DNA from: Hydrogenispora ethanolica
GTDB lineage: Bacteria > Bacillota > UBA4882 > UBA8346
DNA length: 64,000 nucleotides
Assembly (NCBI RefSeq): GCF_004340685.1
Contig: NZ_SLUN01000001.1
Span: 124,001 to 188,000, forward strand
Reading direction: 5' to 3'
Shown here: piece by piece, positions 53,047-62,091 of the stretch
Numbering within the stretch: position 1 is the first letter of the stretch
Layout: each line of letters starts with the position of its first letter
Made by a program: the position numbers and the translations under genes
The notes under the pieces: generated by a model
Told to the model about the DNA's origin: nothing
Seen by the model: only the letters and a program-made list of their open reading frames with translations
Database searches by the model: none

Positions 53047-53460
53047 GAGTTTCCACCAAAAGCACCCGCGAGAGGTGCACCGGCTACGTTTTTCACTCTC
53101 ATCATCCCATCTCCATTGGCTCATGAATTTTCGGATCGTATTACATCAGCGGTACCGCCATATCGGAGCTTATAATTGAGGCATCCGCAAGAACCCGATT
53201 CCTGTAACAAGAGTCCGTCGGTTTTCGACGGACTCTCCAGTAAATCAAGCCCCGATTATCCATATTATACCATAAAAAACCTGCGATGAAATGCCGTTTT
53301 TGTATGGCAAAATATCAATCGAATCCGGCTGAGGACGATCCCATGGTTTCTAAGGATTTTCCAGCCATAAAAACATCATTCTGCCATCAATTCCACACAG
53401 AATCGACACACGGAAGGATTATCCTGAAGTTGAATTCAATTATTAAAGGAGTTGAGCGGA
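53047..53460. other. Region between the RAYT gene and the Spy-like gene
   Basis: This region holds REP-like palindrome P3 (53062-53087, minus strand: GTAG head, then GCACC and GGGTGC arms) and a perfect hairpin, GAGTCCGTCG/CGACGGACTC, at 53211-53235. No T run follows the second hairpin, and no gene is supported. Confidence 0.55.
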
Positions 53461-54006
53461 ATGAAAAAACTCGGTTTCATCCTTCTTACGCTGGCGCTGT
53501 TAGTCGGATCCGTCTCATTGGCGGCGGTTGCTAAGGGTCCTGATGCGCAAACGCCGCCTCCCCCGGGATCTCAAGCTCAAATGGAACGGCCGGAAGGACC
53601 GGCGCCGGATATGGAACGGCCGAAGTGCGGACCCCGGAGAGGCGATTGGTTGGACCGTCTGAATCTATCCTTTGAACAACAAATGAAAGTCCTGGAGATC
53701 CGGCAGAATTTTGAGAAATCCGTGCAACCGCTGCACTTTTTGATCCAGAAGAACGAGATCCAGTTGCGGCAATTATGGAGTGAGAAGAAGTTGGACCCCA
53801 AGGCGATTGAAGGCAAAGAGCTTGAAAGCGCTGCCGCGCGGGTGAAGATCAGGATTGCGGAACGGGCGATGCTGGATCAGATTCATGCGGTGTTAGCGCC
53901 CGAACAGCAGAAACAGCTGCAAGAGTTGATGATGGCTGCTCCGAAACCCGGGAGGGGAGCCGCAGAACCCGGTCGGGCCCCGCAGGGACCGGAACCCAGG
54001 GAGTAA
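53461..54006 (+). CDS. Spy/CpxP-like exported protein (LTXXQ-related)
   Basis: The 181-residue protein has a signal peptide (MKKLGFILLTLALLVGSVSL, probable cleavage near AVA-K), a Pro/Gly/Arg-rich linker and a helical core. The core (WLDRLNLSFEQQMKVLEIRQ, then VLAPEQQKQLQELM) has the spacing of periplasmic Spy/CpxP and metal-resistance proteins. In a single-membrane cell it would act at the cell surface. A chaperone-like or metal-sensing role is inferred from the family. AAAGGAG lies 9 bases before the ATG. Confidence 0.78.
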   Translation: MKKLGFILLTLALLVGSVSLAAVAKGPDAQTPPPPGSQAQMERPEGPAPDMERPKCGPRRGDWLDRLNLSFEQQMKVLEIRQNFEKSVQPLHFLIQKNEIQLRQLWSEKKLDPKAIEGKELESAAARVKIRIAERAMLDQIHAVLAPEQQKQLQELMMAAPKPGRGAAEPGRAPQGPEPRE

Positions 54007-54082
54007 AAACCACGTCTCGCCGGCACGCAGTCACTGCGGGCCAGAATATCGGCGAAGTTGCTTCTATAACTTATCTATATGA

Positions 54083-54113
54083 AAGCCCGGCCTCTACGCC
54101 GGGCTTTTTCTAT
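54083..54113 (+). terminator. Intrinsic terminator of the Spy-like gene
   Basis: The stem AAGCCCGGC/GCCGGGCTT is followed by TTTC. It sits between convergent genes. Confidence 0.8.
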
Positions 54114-54137
54114 CCCTATGAAGTCTGGGAATGGCAT

Positions 54138-56759
54138 TTATAGCAGTTCCACATATCCTTCCGTTCCGTTGACCCGGATTCGCTGTCCGTCCCGGATGAA
54201 CTTGGTGGCGTTGTCCACGCCGACCACCGCGGGAAGGCCGTACTCCCTGGCGATCACGGCGCCGTGGGTCATCATCCCGCCCACTTCCGTCACCAGGCCT
54301 TTCACGGATACAAACACCGGCGTCCAGCTGGGATCGGTGAAGACGGTCACCAGGATGTCGCCATTTTCGATCACCGCGTCCGCCATTTTTAATACCACCC
54401 GGGCGCGGCCTTCGATGACCCCGGCCGAGACGGGGATGCCCGGCAAAGCGCCCGGCGGGAGATGGCCGGTGCGGTAGGCGCCCGCTACATTCTCGCCCTC
54501 GGAGGTCAGCACCCGCGGCGGGGTCAGCTTTTCATAGCCTTGGTACTGCGCTTTCCGCTCGGCGATCACCCGGTAGTCCAAGCGGTTGGTGCGAACGGCC
54601 TCCCGGAATTCGTCAAAGGCAAGATAGTAGACATCCTCCTTCTCCCGGATGAGCCCGTTCCGCACGAGCTTGGCGGCCTCCTGCAACAGCGCCTGTTTAT
54701 AGATCCAGTACCGTTGGATGAAGGTATACTTGGGGTATTCCCGATAGCCGATGAAATGGCGCAACAAGCTAATCATCCGCCGGGTCTTCCGGGCCTTTCG
54801 CTTGCCGCCGGGCAATTTTTCCAAGCGGCTTACCAGGTCCCGCTCTTTCCGCTCCGCCTCCAGCCGTCCCTGTTCAAACTTGACGCTGGCGGCGTTTGGT
54901 GCGCAATTCTTAATGTTGCTGAGGATCGCGGGAATCAGGGCCGTCGGTTTCTCGCTCCAGCGGGGCCGGGTGATATCGATCTCCCCGGGACAGCGCATTC
55001 CGTATTGGTCGAGGAAACCCTCTAAGGCGCGCTGCACCGCCGCTCCGCCTTCCAAAGGGGCCAGTTCCTCGAAGAAGCGCTCGTCGCTGGCATGCTGGAA
55101 ATATTCCATCACCGCCGGATATTGCCGGACGACGTCCGCCACGTCCAACAGCGCCAGGCCCATCTCGGAGGTAATGTTGTTGGGCACCGATTGGGCGAGC
55201 GTGTCGGCGGCGCTCTTTTCGCCGAGCCATGTTTCCATATGCTTATTGATCCAGTTGGCCGCATACAGCCCGACGAGGATCACGCCCATGCCCCGCGGAT
55301 CATACATGATTTTCTTAAATTGCTCAAGGTCTTCCAAAATGAAGGGAAAAAGTGCCGTGCCGGAACGCTTGACGATCGCTTGCCGCAGCTTTTGGAGGGA
55401 GAGCTCGTTCTGGGAAACGAGTTCGTCAATGACCCCGGTATCGTTTTGAAGATAGACCTTCAACGCCTGCACGGGCAGGTCCCAGGTCATTCCCTCGGTG
55501 CCCATCCTGATATAGCGCCGGCCGCGCGCCAGGGATCGCCTGAACTCTTGGCGCTCCATTAAGCTCTCGATGGCGTTCAGCATGGCGGGGTCGGCCTTGC
55601 CCCAGGTTTTGAAGATGAGCTGCCGCCCGAGCGGCGAGGCCAGATCATGGCTCAAGTCGAAGAACAGTCTTCCGCCGGCATCATAGAGCGGGACCTTCTT
55701 GGATAAGAGCCGGAAAAAGGATAGCCCCAAGGGTTTGATGGCATCGGTCATCATCTGCTGGTGACCCAGGGAGGCATAGATCCGGTTCCCGCCGTCATGC
55801 TCCGGAATGGGAAAAAGAGTGGTGATGGGGCGGCTTTGGACGATAAAAAACTCCTCTTCCGCAAGGCACCATTCGATATCCTGCGGGCAGCCGAAATGCC
55901 CCTCGATCGTCCGGCCGATCCGCTCAAGCTGCAAAATCTGGCCGTCGGTCAGCGTCTGGACCTCCTGCAGTTCGGGCTCGATCTCCCGCGCCCCGGTCCC
56001 GCCTGCGGCTGCGGGAGCGATGGCCAGTTTTTTGGCGGCGATCTTGCGGTCGACGATGCGGCCCTCCCGCACCTTGTAATTGTCGGCGTTCACCAGGCCC
56101 GAGACCAGCGCCTCGCCCAGCCCGAAGCCGGCGTCGATGGACAGGACTTTGCGGTTGGAACTGACCGGATCGGCCGTAAACAGGATCCCCGCGGCCTGCG
56201 GAAACACCATGCGCTGAACCACCACGGCCAGATAGACTTCACTGTGGTCGAAGCCGTTTTGCATCCGGTAGATCACGGCCCGGTCGGTAAAGAGCGAGGC
56301 CCAGCACTGGCGGATGGCGCGCAAGACCGCGTCGCTGCCCCGGATATTCAAATAGGTGTCCTGCTGGCCGGCGAAGGAGGCCGAGGGCAGATCCTCCGCC
56401 GTGGCGCTGGAACGCACCGCATAGGCGTTGGCTTCGCCAAGCTTCGTGAGATGGCGCAGGATCTCGTCCCGGATCGCGCCGGGGATGGCGGCTTCGCTGA
56501 TGACGCTGCGAAGCCTGCCGCTGATTGCGCCGATTTTTTCCCGGTCGTCCGCGCTTTGTTGCGACAGTTCGGCCAGCAATGCGCCGAACTCCGGCGTTTG
56601 CCCGATGATCCGCCGGTAGGCCGCGGTGGTGACACAGAAGCCCGGCGGGACCCGGAGCCCGTCGATCCGGGAGAGCTCCCCAAGGTTGGCGCCTTTTCCT
56701 CCCACTTCCATCAGCTTTGTTTGATCGATCTCCGCGAAACCAAGCACGTAAGCGTTCAT
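54138..56759 (-). CDS. rph: Rifampicin phosphotransferase (Rph family)
   Basis: The 873-residue protein is close in length and order to Listeria Rph. An ATP-grasp-like domain comes first (GGKGANLGELSRIDGLRVPP about 20; AYAVRSSATAEDLPSASFAG about 125). The middle rifamycin-binding domain contains HQQMMTDAIKPLGLSFFRLL and the YGMRCPGEIDITRPRW segment. The C-terminal swivelling domain has the phospho-carrier His at about 832 in TEVGGMMTHGAVIAREYG. By family knowledge it transfers a phosphate from ATP to rifamycins, inactivating them. The ATG at 56759 follows GGGAGGG. It is not next to other resistance genes and has a long repeat-rich upstream region. Confidence 0.93.
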   Translation of the reverse strand: MNAYVLGFAEIDQTKLMEVGGKGANLGELSRIDGLRVPPGFCVTTAAYRRIIGQTPEFGALLAELSQQSADDREKIGAISGRLRSVISEAAIPGAIRDEILRHLTKLGEANAYAVRSSATAEDLPSASFAGQQDTYLNIRGSDAVLRAIRQCWASLFTDRAVIYRMQNGFDHSEVYLAVVVQRMVFPQAAGILFTADPVSSNRKVLSIDAGFGLGEALVSGLVNADNYKVREGRIVDRKIAAKKLAIAPAAAGGTGAREIEPELQEVQTLTDGQILQLERIGRTIEGHFGCPQDIEWCLAEEEFFIVQSRPITTLFPIPEHDGGNRIYASLGHQQMMTDAIKPLGLSFFRLLSKKVPLYDAGGRLFFDLSHDLASPLGRQLIFKTWGKADPAMLNAIESLMERQEFRRSLARGRRYIRMGTEGMTWDLPVQALKVYLQNDTGVIDELVSQNELSLQKLRQAIVKRSGTALFPFILEDLEQFKKIMYDPRGMGVILVGLYAANWINKHMETWLGEKSAADTLAQSVPNNITSEMGLALLDVADVVRQYPAVMEYFQHASDERFFEELAPLEGGAAVQRALEGFLDQYGMRCPGEIDITRPRWSEKPTALIPAILSNIKNCAPNAASVKFEQGRLEAERKERDLVSRLEKLPGGKRKARKTRRMISLLRHFIGYREYPKYTFIQRYWIYKQALLQEAAKLVRNGLIREKEDVYYLAFDEFREAVRTNRLDYRVIAERKAQYQGYEKLTPPRVLTSEGENVAGAYRTGHLPPGALPGIPVSAGVIEGRARVVLKMADAVIENGDILVTVFTDPSWTPVFVSVKGLVTEVGGMMTHGAVIAREYGLPAVVGVDNATKFIRDGQRIRVNGTEGYVELL

Positions 56760-57029
56760 CTTCTTGCCCTCCCGCACGGTTCGGAAACAGCTTTCAAAGG
56801 CATCGGCGTCCGGGTCCATGCCGCCCGCCGCGTTCTGGATATCTCGCGTTGTTCCTTGAGATGCTTTATTATCCCTCAATTTCCTCATTTCATTTGGGGA
56901 ATTGGGCGGCAGAAATGCCGGCGGCTATAGGCCCCCTTCTCTGAGGATGAAACTGTTTTGAGCAGTACCTTGTATCTTCTTCCTTCAACCTCACCCTGGA
57001 CGCCGGATCTTGAGCCTTCCTGGTTCTGG

Positions 57030-57172
57030 TCCCCCATGACGCGATTAAAAAAACGATAGCTATGGGGGAGGGAACGTAGCTGCCTAAAACCATCAATGGT
57101 TAAGCTTTTAGGCTTATTTCGCCCTCCCCCATAGCGAGTGCTTTTCGAGCGTGATGGGGGAGGGTTACAATC
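57030..57172. repeat. Pair of inverted CCCTCCCCCAT hairpin repeats
   Basis: Two about 43-base palindromic units with arms CCCTCCCCCATAGC and CATGGGGGA/GATGGGGGAGGG occur at about 57030-57073 and 57120-57170 in opposite orientation. They resemble paired repetitive extragenic palindromes. The spacer also holds an AACCATTGATGGTT palindrome. Confidence 0.7.
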
Positions 57173-58067
57173 CTGAATTTGCCTGATGGGTGGGGGCATT
57201 GACCTGCAACGACATCACAGAGCTTCGTCAGAACTCTTATAGAAAGCGTGAGCCTTTTTTCTCGTGGTTCTCCGTTGTCGCCTCCGCTGTGTTTCCGCCT
57301 GAAGGCGGGCAGGGAGTGATTCGGCCACTCCCTGCACCCGGCCGCCCAAGGGGACGATGCTTCCCCTTGGGTATCCCCGCGAGTGGCCGGTCCGTCCTTA
57401 GACCGATTAGGTAAATCCGCGCAGCCCCTTCCGCGGTCAATTTTCAGCAGAGTATTTCTTCCCATTTTTTAGGGCCTTTCAAGGTCCTTTCACCTTGTAG
57501 CCGGGTGATTTATCGCCCGGTCGGCATTCAATTTCGTCAGCCAAGTTTTTCCGCGTTAGCTTAACGACATTGACCTGGCGGCGGGGGCTCCTGGGATGTA
57601 CTTCGCCAGTGAATAGAGACCCTCGGAATGACGGTTCGTTTCTCCCTGAGGCCAGAGCCAGGAGGGCTTCAGTGTGAGGCATCCAGGGACGGATGCCAGC
57701 CGAACGGAGAAAGATAGAATAAGGGGTGGACCCCAGAGCCACGAGGGCTTCAGCGTGAGGTTTTCAGCGGTTCATGAATGTCGACTCCGGGGTGTTTCCG
57801 CCTGAAGGCGGGCAGGGAGTGAGTCGGCCACTCCCTGCACCCGGCCGCCCAAGGGGACGATGCTTCCCCTTGGGTATCCCCTCCAATTGCCGGTCCGTCC
57901 CTGGACCGGTAAGGTAAATGGACATTCTATTTTGCCGCCGGCCTCCCTTACCGGCGGCTTCCGGGTTCGTTCCCCGCTGCCGACGGCGGTGACTTCATCC
58001 GCCATCAACGCCGCGGCGCCGCCCTCCCTGGCGGCGGGCATGTGTTGAGGCCACAGAATGACAGTTC
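57173..58067. other. Hairpin-rich non-coding region with duplicated 128-bp segment
   Basis: A 128-base segment at 57289-57416 is repeated in the same orientation at 57792-57919, with roughly 90% identity by eye. Each copy holds hairpins such as CCGCCTGAAGGCGGG, CAGGGAGTG/CACTCCCTG and AAGGGGA/TCCCCTT. Between them lie two shorter repeats with a shared GAGGGCTTCAG core (about 57661 and 57744) and several small hairpins. No open frame has a start signal or recognisable domain. Confidence 0.7.
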
Positions 58068-58385
58068 CTAAAACCGGTCGCTGATGCCGAACTCCCGCCA
58101 GGTCTCGTTGGGCAGGGCGATCTTGACTGTTTTGCGGGCTTCTCTGTACTGGTCCAGCAGTTCCCGCTGGATCGCCTGGCGTTCCTGGGTCTTCTCCATC
58201 AGCCGGGCCTTGAGCGCTTGCTGTTCCTCGTGGGAGTCCAGCAACTGCTGATACTTGGCGCTCAACGCCGTCAGGAACGCGGCGTCCAGGCCCCTGGCGC
58301 CGAGCTGCTCGACGTGGGCGGCGAGGCCCGCCAGCATCAGCCGGGCCGCCTCGATGAAGGCCGCCAGATTCTTCAATTTGTCCAT
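58068..58385 (-). CDS. Small coiled-coil hypothetical protein (105 aa)
   Basis: The 105-residue protein starts MDKLKNLAAFIEAARLMLAG. It is predicted to be almost wholly helical, with a coiled coil at about 50-90 (LLDSHEEQQALKARLMEKTQ, then ERQAIQRELLDQYREARK). A strong ribosome binding site, AAAGGAGGTG, lies 9 bases upstream. The family is unknown. The length and coil would fit a flagellar-chaperone-like or phage-associated small protein, but nothing proves it. Confidence 0.7.
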   Translation of the reverse strand: MDKLKNLAAFIEAARLMLAGLAAHVEQLGARGLDAAFLTALSAKYQQLLDSHEEQQALKARLMEKTQERQAIQRELLDQYREARKTVKIALPNETWREFGISDRF

Positions 58386-58431
58386 CGTTTGATGCACCTC
58401 CTTTCCCGGCATGCCGGGGCGCAGTCCGGGC

Positions 58432-58468
58432 ATGAAAAAACGCCCGTTCTCTTCGAAAACGGACGTTC
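58432..58468 (-). terminator. Intrinsic terminator of the cupin gene
   Basis: On the minus strand the stem AACGTCCGTTTTC/GAGAACGGGCGTT is followed by TTTTTC. Confidence 0.75.
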
Positions 58469-58602
58469 TGGTTTCTTTGGCTCCGGATGCCTTGCGGCTC
58501 TGCCGATGATACCATTATACCACGGCGGGCCGGGTTGGAAGTATCGGATGCGTGCCGCTTTTGTACGGCGGGACGCCGCCGTCTTTCCAAAATGAGGAAC
58601 CT

Positions 58603-58980
58603 TTATTTCAACTTTCCTTCCAGCTCTTCCTGCCAGTGGTCGACGATGCCCGCCGGGGAGTAGGCGAAGAGCATTACCAGATCGGCGGTCCCGGTATTGA
58701 CCAGGCTGTGCGGCTGATTGGACGGGATGTAGGTCATCGAGACCGGCCGGACCGGCCGCGTCTCGCCGCCGACCGTGATCTCCCCTTCCCCTGCGATGAC
58801 GGTGTAGACCTCTTCCTGTTCGTGCTGGTGCAGCGGCACCGCACCGCCGGGGTAGATGGTGACATGCCCCAGCACCATGTGCCGGGCCTTGATCTCACAC
58901 TGCGGCCCGATGACCACCCGGGTCAGGCGGCCGGCCGGGAACTCGGTGCCCGGGACTTCCGAAACATGCTTGGAAAACAT
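58603..58980 (-). CDS. Cupin-fold protein
   Basis: The 125-residue single-domain cupin has conserved motif 1 (PLHQHEQEEVYTVIAGEGEITV; metal ligands HxH, later E) and motif 2 (YIPSNQPHSLVNTG; final His). Such small cupins bind a metal and often act on sugars or small acids. No partner gene indicates a substrate here. AAAGGAG precedes the ATG and a terminator follows. Confidence 0.9.
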   Translation of the reverse strand: MFSKHVSEVPGTEFPAGRLTRVVIGPQCEIKARHMVLGHVTIYPGGAVPLHQHEQEEVYTVIAGEGEITVGGETRPVRPVSMTYIPSNQPHSLVNTGTADLVMLFAYSPAGIVDHWQEELEGKLK

Positions 58981-59094
58981 GCGAACACTCCTTTGTTGTC
59001 GATTCCATGGACGGATTGCTCCGGCTCCTTCGAGAGAAGCTCTCGCTGGATCTACTTATACTCCCTTTTAGCCCCGGATCCTGCCGCCGCCCGC

Positions 59095-59592
59095 TCAAGT
59101 TTTGCCGGAATCTCGCTCCGGCCGGCCGCGAAACTCCGCCGGATTCAGCCGGGTATAATTCCAGGCGGCGAGGATCTCCCAGACCAGGACCGTCGCGAAA
59201 CGGCAGAACGGGCTCCAGCGGATGTACTTCAGCAAGCCGATATGGTAAAAGACCTGGTCGATCAGCGCGGCGGTCAGCGCGAAAGCGAAAAAGTACAGCG
59301 GCCGGACATAGCCTCCGTTCCGTTTGGGCAGGAAATTGAAGAAGAGCATCATCGCCAGAATCCAGGCGAAATTCACCCAGACCGGCGAACCGTAAAAATC
59401 AAAGGGCAGGGTCCGGACCCACTGGAACAGCCCCAGCCACCGGCCGAAAAACATCACGAAAACCACATCCGCCAGAAACCCCCAGATGAAGCTGGGCCAG
59501 AACAAGGGGATAAAACGGTCCTTCTTCACGAACAGCACCACCAGCAATACCAGAAACAACGCGAAAAGCTGGTAATTCAGCTCCACCGGCAT
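59095..59592 (-). CDS. CBO0543-like integral membrane protein
   Basis: The 165-residue protein has about five hydrophobic segments (LFALFLVLLVVLFVKKDRFI, FIWGFLADVVFVMFFG, VNFAWILAMMLFFNFLP, YFFAFALTAALIDQVFYHIG). It resembles the family of spore-former membrane proteins labelled CBO0543. Function is unknown. The start at 59592 is preceded by GGTGGGG. Confidence 0.7.
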   Translation of the reverse strand: MPVELNYQLFALFLVLLVVLFVKKDRFIPLFWPSFIWGFLADVVFVMFFGRWLGLFQWVRTLPFDFYGSPVWVNFAWILAMMLFFNFLPKRNGGYVRPLYFFAFALTAALIDQVFYHIGLLKYIRWSPFCRFATVLVWEILAAWNYTRLNPAEFRGRPERDSGKT

Positions 59593-59699
59593 CCGCCCCA
59601 CCGGCTATCATCTCCTCGAATACAGCGATTCTTTTTTCCTATTTTTAACAAGTATCCCCATTTTATGCAGCCGGCCGCGCCATTCCGGGCGGCGCGCTA

Positions 59700-60503
59700 T
59701 CAGCCCAGCTCCGCCAGCTTGGCCGCTGCCGCGGTCCGGCTGAGCGTCACCGCGATCCGGGCCGGTTCGCCGGCAGCCGGACGGTAGCTGAGGATGGGTT
59801 CTTTCACCAGCAGCTGACTCTCGCCGCAGGGGAGCTTGCCGGCCCGGCCCAGGGCGGCCGCCAGCCGCTCCGCCCCCTCCAGCTGCTCGACGGCGCTCCT
59901 GCCCCGCAACTCGGCGCGGAACGCCTTGCGAATCTCGAAGAGGCCGCTGCTCTTGGCCAGCGCCTCGACGCCCGCCGGCCGCCAGAGCAGCGCCGGCAAC
60001 TGGCCCCCGGCCGGCCAGAGATGGGCCTGGACCGACCATTCCTCGCCCAAAACGGTCCGGGAGAGCGCCAGCAGCGCTTCCAGCCAGGCTTCCGGCGGCT
60101 CCGCGCCATCCCAGGCCGGTTGCAGGATGACCATGCCAAACCGCAATTCGCGCACCACCGCCCCCCAGAGCGGCTCATAGCCGTCCTCGGCCTCGCCCGC
60201 ACCCGCTCCCAGGCGCAGCCCGGTGGCGGCCCAGCCCGCTCCGGCGGTCAAAAGCCGCCCCGCCAGGGCCCGTTCCACCGCCAGCGCCAGCTCGGCCCGC
60301 TCCGCCGGCCCGGTCTCCGGCGCCATGCCGATCCGCACCGCCACCACCCGGCGCAGTCCGCTCCAAGCCGGGTCATGCTCGAAAACCTCGGCCACCACCA
60401 CAAAAGGCTTAGCCGGCAGCGGCGGGACCTCCTCCGGCCCGTAACAACGCCCCCCGGCCGCCGGCACCATCCGGACCAGCTGTTCTTTGACTGTCTGCAA
60501 CAT
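59700..60503 (-). CDS. Hypothetical protein of the phage-like module (267 aa)
   Basis: The 267-residue soluble protein starts MLQTVKEQLVRMVPAAGGRC and is rich in Ala, Gly, Glu and Arg. It has no signal peptide, membrane segment or motif that I recognise. It is read in the same direction as the replication-like genes to its right but is separated from them by a MITE-like element. The ribosome binding site (AAAGGAGG, 8-9 bases before the ATG) is good. A role in the mobile module is suggested only by position. Confidence 0.6.
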   Translation of the reverse strand: MLQTVKEQLVRMVPAAGGRCYGPEEVPPLPAKPFVVVAEVFEHDPAWSGLRRVVAVRIGMAPETGPAERAELALAVERALAGRLLTAGAGWAATGLRLGAGAGEAEDGYEPLWGAVVRELRFGMVILQPAWDGAEPPEAWLEALLALSRTVLGEEWSVQAHLWPAGGQLPALLWRPAGVEALAKSSGLFEIRKAFRAELRGRSAVEQLEGAERLAAALGRAGKLPCGESQLLVKEPILSYRPAAGEPARIAVTLSRTAAAAKLAELG

Positions 60504-60590
60504 TGAGATTCCTCCTTTATTTTTTGATGAGTGATTCTACCCCTGCTGCGGTTCGGCCATGGTCCCCCTCGCTGCTTCAAACTTTTCCGG

Positions 60591-60747
60591 TTCGACGCAG
60601 CCCTCACCCCGGCGCGAAAAGCGTGCGCCGACCCTCTCCCGTCAAGGGCCGGTAGAGGGTTGGGAACGAATTGGCGAGGATAACGGGCTTCGACTCCCTT
60701 CTCCCGGCTGCCGGGAGAAGGGCCGGGGATGAGGGCTGCGCCGAGCG
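60591..60747 (-). repeat. MITE-like palindromic element, copy 4
   Basis: This is the same element as copies 1-3, in inverted orientation, with ends TTCGACGCAGCCCTCACCCC and GGGGATGAGGGCTG. Like copy 1 it shares the extra AAAAGTTTGAAGCAGCGAGG tail (here at 60567-60590, reversed). It lies between two genes of the phage-like module. Confidence 0.88.
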
Positions 60748-60801
60748 GTCTTACGAAAGGGGAGCCATGGTCCCGCTGCAGAGAGAGCCGAGCGAGAGGA
60801 C

Positions 60802-61185
60802 TTATTCCCCCGCCACCAGCAGCTTCCGGATCCGGCGCTTGCGCTCCTCCACCCCCGGACAGCGGTACGCCTTGAAATACGGCAGCCGCTCCCGGCTCGC
60901 CCGGATCGCCGCCCGGTCCAGCGCCAGATAGAGCGGGAGCCCGCCCGGGATATACAGCCCGGTCCGGCACCGGCCCTCGCACCGGACACAGGCCAGGAGA
61001 TCCCGCAACGCCTCCTCGAACTGATAGCGGTACTCCCCGACCCGGGCCGCCAGCCCGTACTGCTCGAACCCCCGCAGCACCGGGGCAAAGCGCAGCGCCA
61101 GATCGGGATCCTCCTCCACCCGGCGGCGGGCCCGCTCCCGGAAGCGCCCGGGCAACACCCGGTCCGCGCCGGCCGGCTCAGCCAT
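60802..61185 (-). CDS. DnaI/DnaC-like helicase loader N-terminal domain (no ATPase)
   Basis: The 127-residue protein resembles the N-terminal zinc domain of helicase loaders such as DnaI. A helical start (RRRVEEDPDLALRFAPVL) is followed by zinc-type cysteines CVRCEGRC, a YIPGGLPLYLALDRAAIRAS beta segment and a final Cys in YRCPG. The AAA+ ATPase half, expected from about residue 130, is absent: the frame stops and a MITE-like element lies 55 bases on. It overlaps the stop of the replication gene by 8 bases (ATGGCTGA), so the two are coupled. Confidence 0.6.
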   Translation of the reverse strand: MAEPAGADRVLPGRFRERARRRVEEDPDLALRFAPVLRGFEQYGLAARVGEYRYQFEEALRDLLACVRCEGRCRTGLYIPGGLPLYLALDRAAIRASRERLPYFKAYRCPGVEERKRRIRKLLVAGE

Positions 61186-62053
61186 TCTCCGCCACCTCCG
61201 CCCCGCCCGGAAACTCCTCCAACAGCCGCAGCAGTTCCGCCGTGAGCGCCGCACGGGCCTCCGGGTCGAATTCCGGTTCCGCCGCGCCGCCCGAGGCCCC
61301 CGCCCCCGCGGCCGCCGCCTCCGCCCGGCGCTGCAGATGATGTTCCAACACCGGCAGAAAATAGGCGAACGAGACGATCCGGTCCGCGGCGAACTTCGGC
61401 TTAAAAAGCCGGAACGCCTCATCCATCACCGACCGGACCAGCCCCGCGTCGCCGCCGGCCAGGGCCAGCGCCTGGCGGATCGCGGCCAGGTCCCGGGCAT
61501 TGGCCGTCCGCTTGCCCCCGGCCGCCAGAAAATGCGCCTCCAGATCGGCCACGGCCGAGGCCCAGTCCGCAGCGCCCGTGCCAGCCTCATTCGTACCGGC
61601 GACGACGACGCCATGATCCCCTCCCCCGCCGGACCTGTCCGGCCGGCGATCGTCATCGGGATCCGGGATTCCGGGTTCAGGATTCAGAGAATCCGCCGGG
61701 CCGGCCGTGGAAATTCCGCGGCCGGATGCTCCCTCCGGCGGCGGGATGACGCTGGCCGCCTCGCGCGGATGGGGATTCTGGTGCGCCCGGAAGGCCGGGA
61801 TCCAGATGTACCATTCGCCGTCCACCGCATAACGCCGGATAAACCCCAGCCGGTGCAATTCCTCCAGCAGCCCCTCCACCTCGCAATCGTCATAGGGCAG
61901 GATCTCCGCCCTGATCTTGCGCGGCCGGTCCGCCAGCCGCCCCTCCCGGTCGGCCAGACACCACAGCCCGATATACAACAGCCGGGCCAGGGGATCCACC
62001 TCTCCCAACAGGTCATTCTTGAAAAACCCCGGTTTAATATTGCGCGCCCGCAT
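61178..62053 (-). CDS. Phage-type replication initiator (DnaD/replisome-organiser-like)
   Basis: The 291-residue protein begins with a winged-helix N-terminal domain common to phage replisome organisers (RNIKPGFFKNDLLGEVDPLA, RLLYIGLWCLADREGRL, ADRPRKIRAEILPYDD, then HRLGFIRRYAVDGEWYIWIP). A low-complexity linker (about 115-165) and a helical DnaD-like C-terminal part follow. It would open the origin and recruit helicase loading. AAAGGAGG lies 6 bases before the ATG. The 7-bp repeat array directly upstream may be its binding site (inference). Confidence 0.75.
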   Translation of the reverse strand: MRARNIKPGFFKNDLLGEVDPLARLLYIGLWCLADREGRLADRPRKIRAEILPYDDCEVEGLLEELHRLGFIRRYAVDGEWYIWIPAFRAHQNPHPREAASVIPPPEGASGRGISTAGPADSLNPEPGIPDPDDDRRPDRSGGGGDHGVVVAGTNEAGTGAADWASAVADLEAHFLAAGGKRTANARDLAAIRQALALAGGDAGLVRSVMDEAFRLFKPKFAADRIVSFAYFLPVLEHHLQRRAEAAAAGAGASGGAAEPEFDPEARAALTAELLRLLEEFPGGAEVAENG

Positions 62054-62091
62054 GGAATGCCTCCTTTGTGTAGTGATTGATGGCTGGAATT

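Noticed and set aside
53211-53235. Perfect hairpin as an intrinsic terminator of the RAYT or Spy-like gene
   Set aside because: No T run follows on either strand, and it lies upstream of both genes rather than at their ends.
56885-57465. Minus-strand frames of about 100-120 codons upstream of the rifamycin resistance gene
   Set aside because: They run through palindromic repeats, have biased composition and lack ribosome binding sites or recognisable domains.
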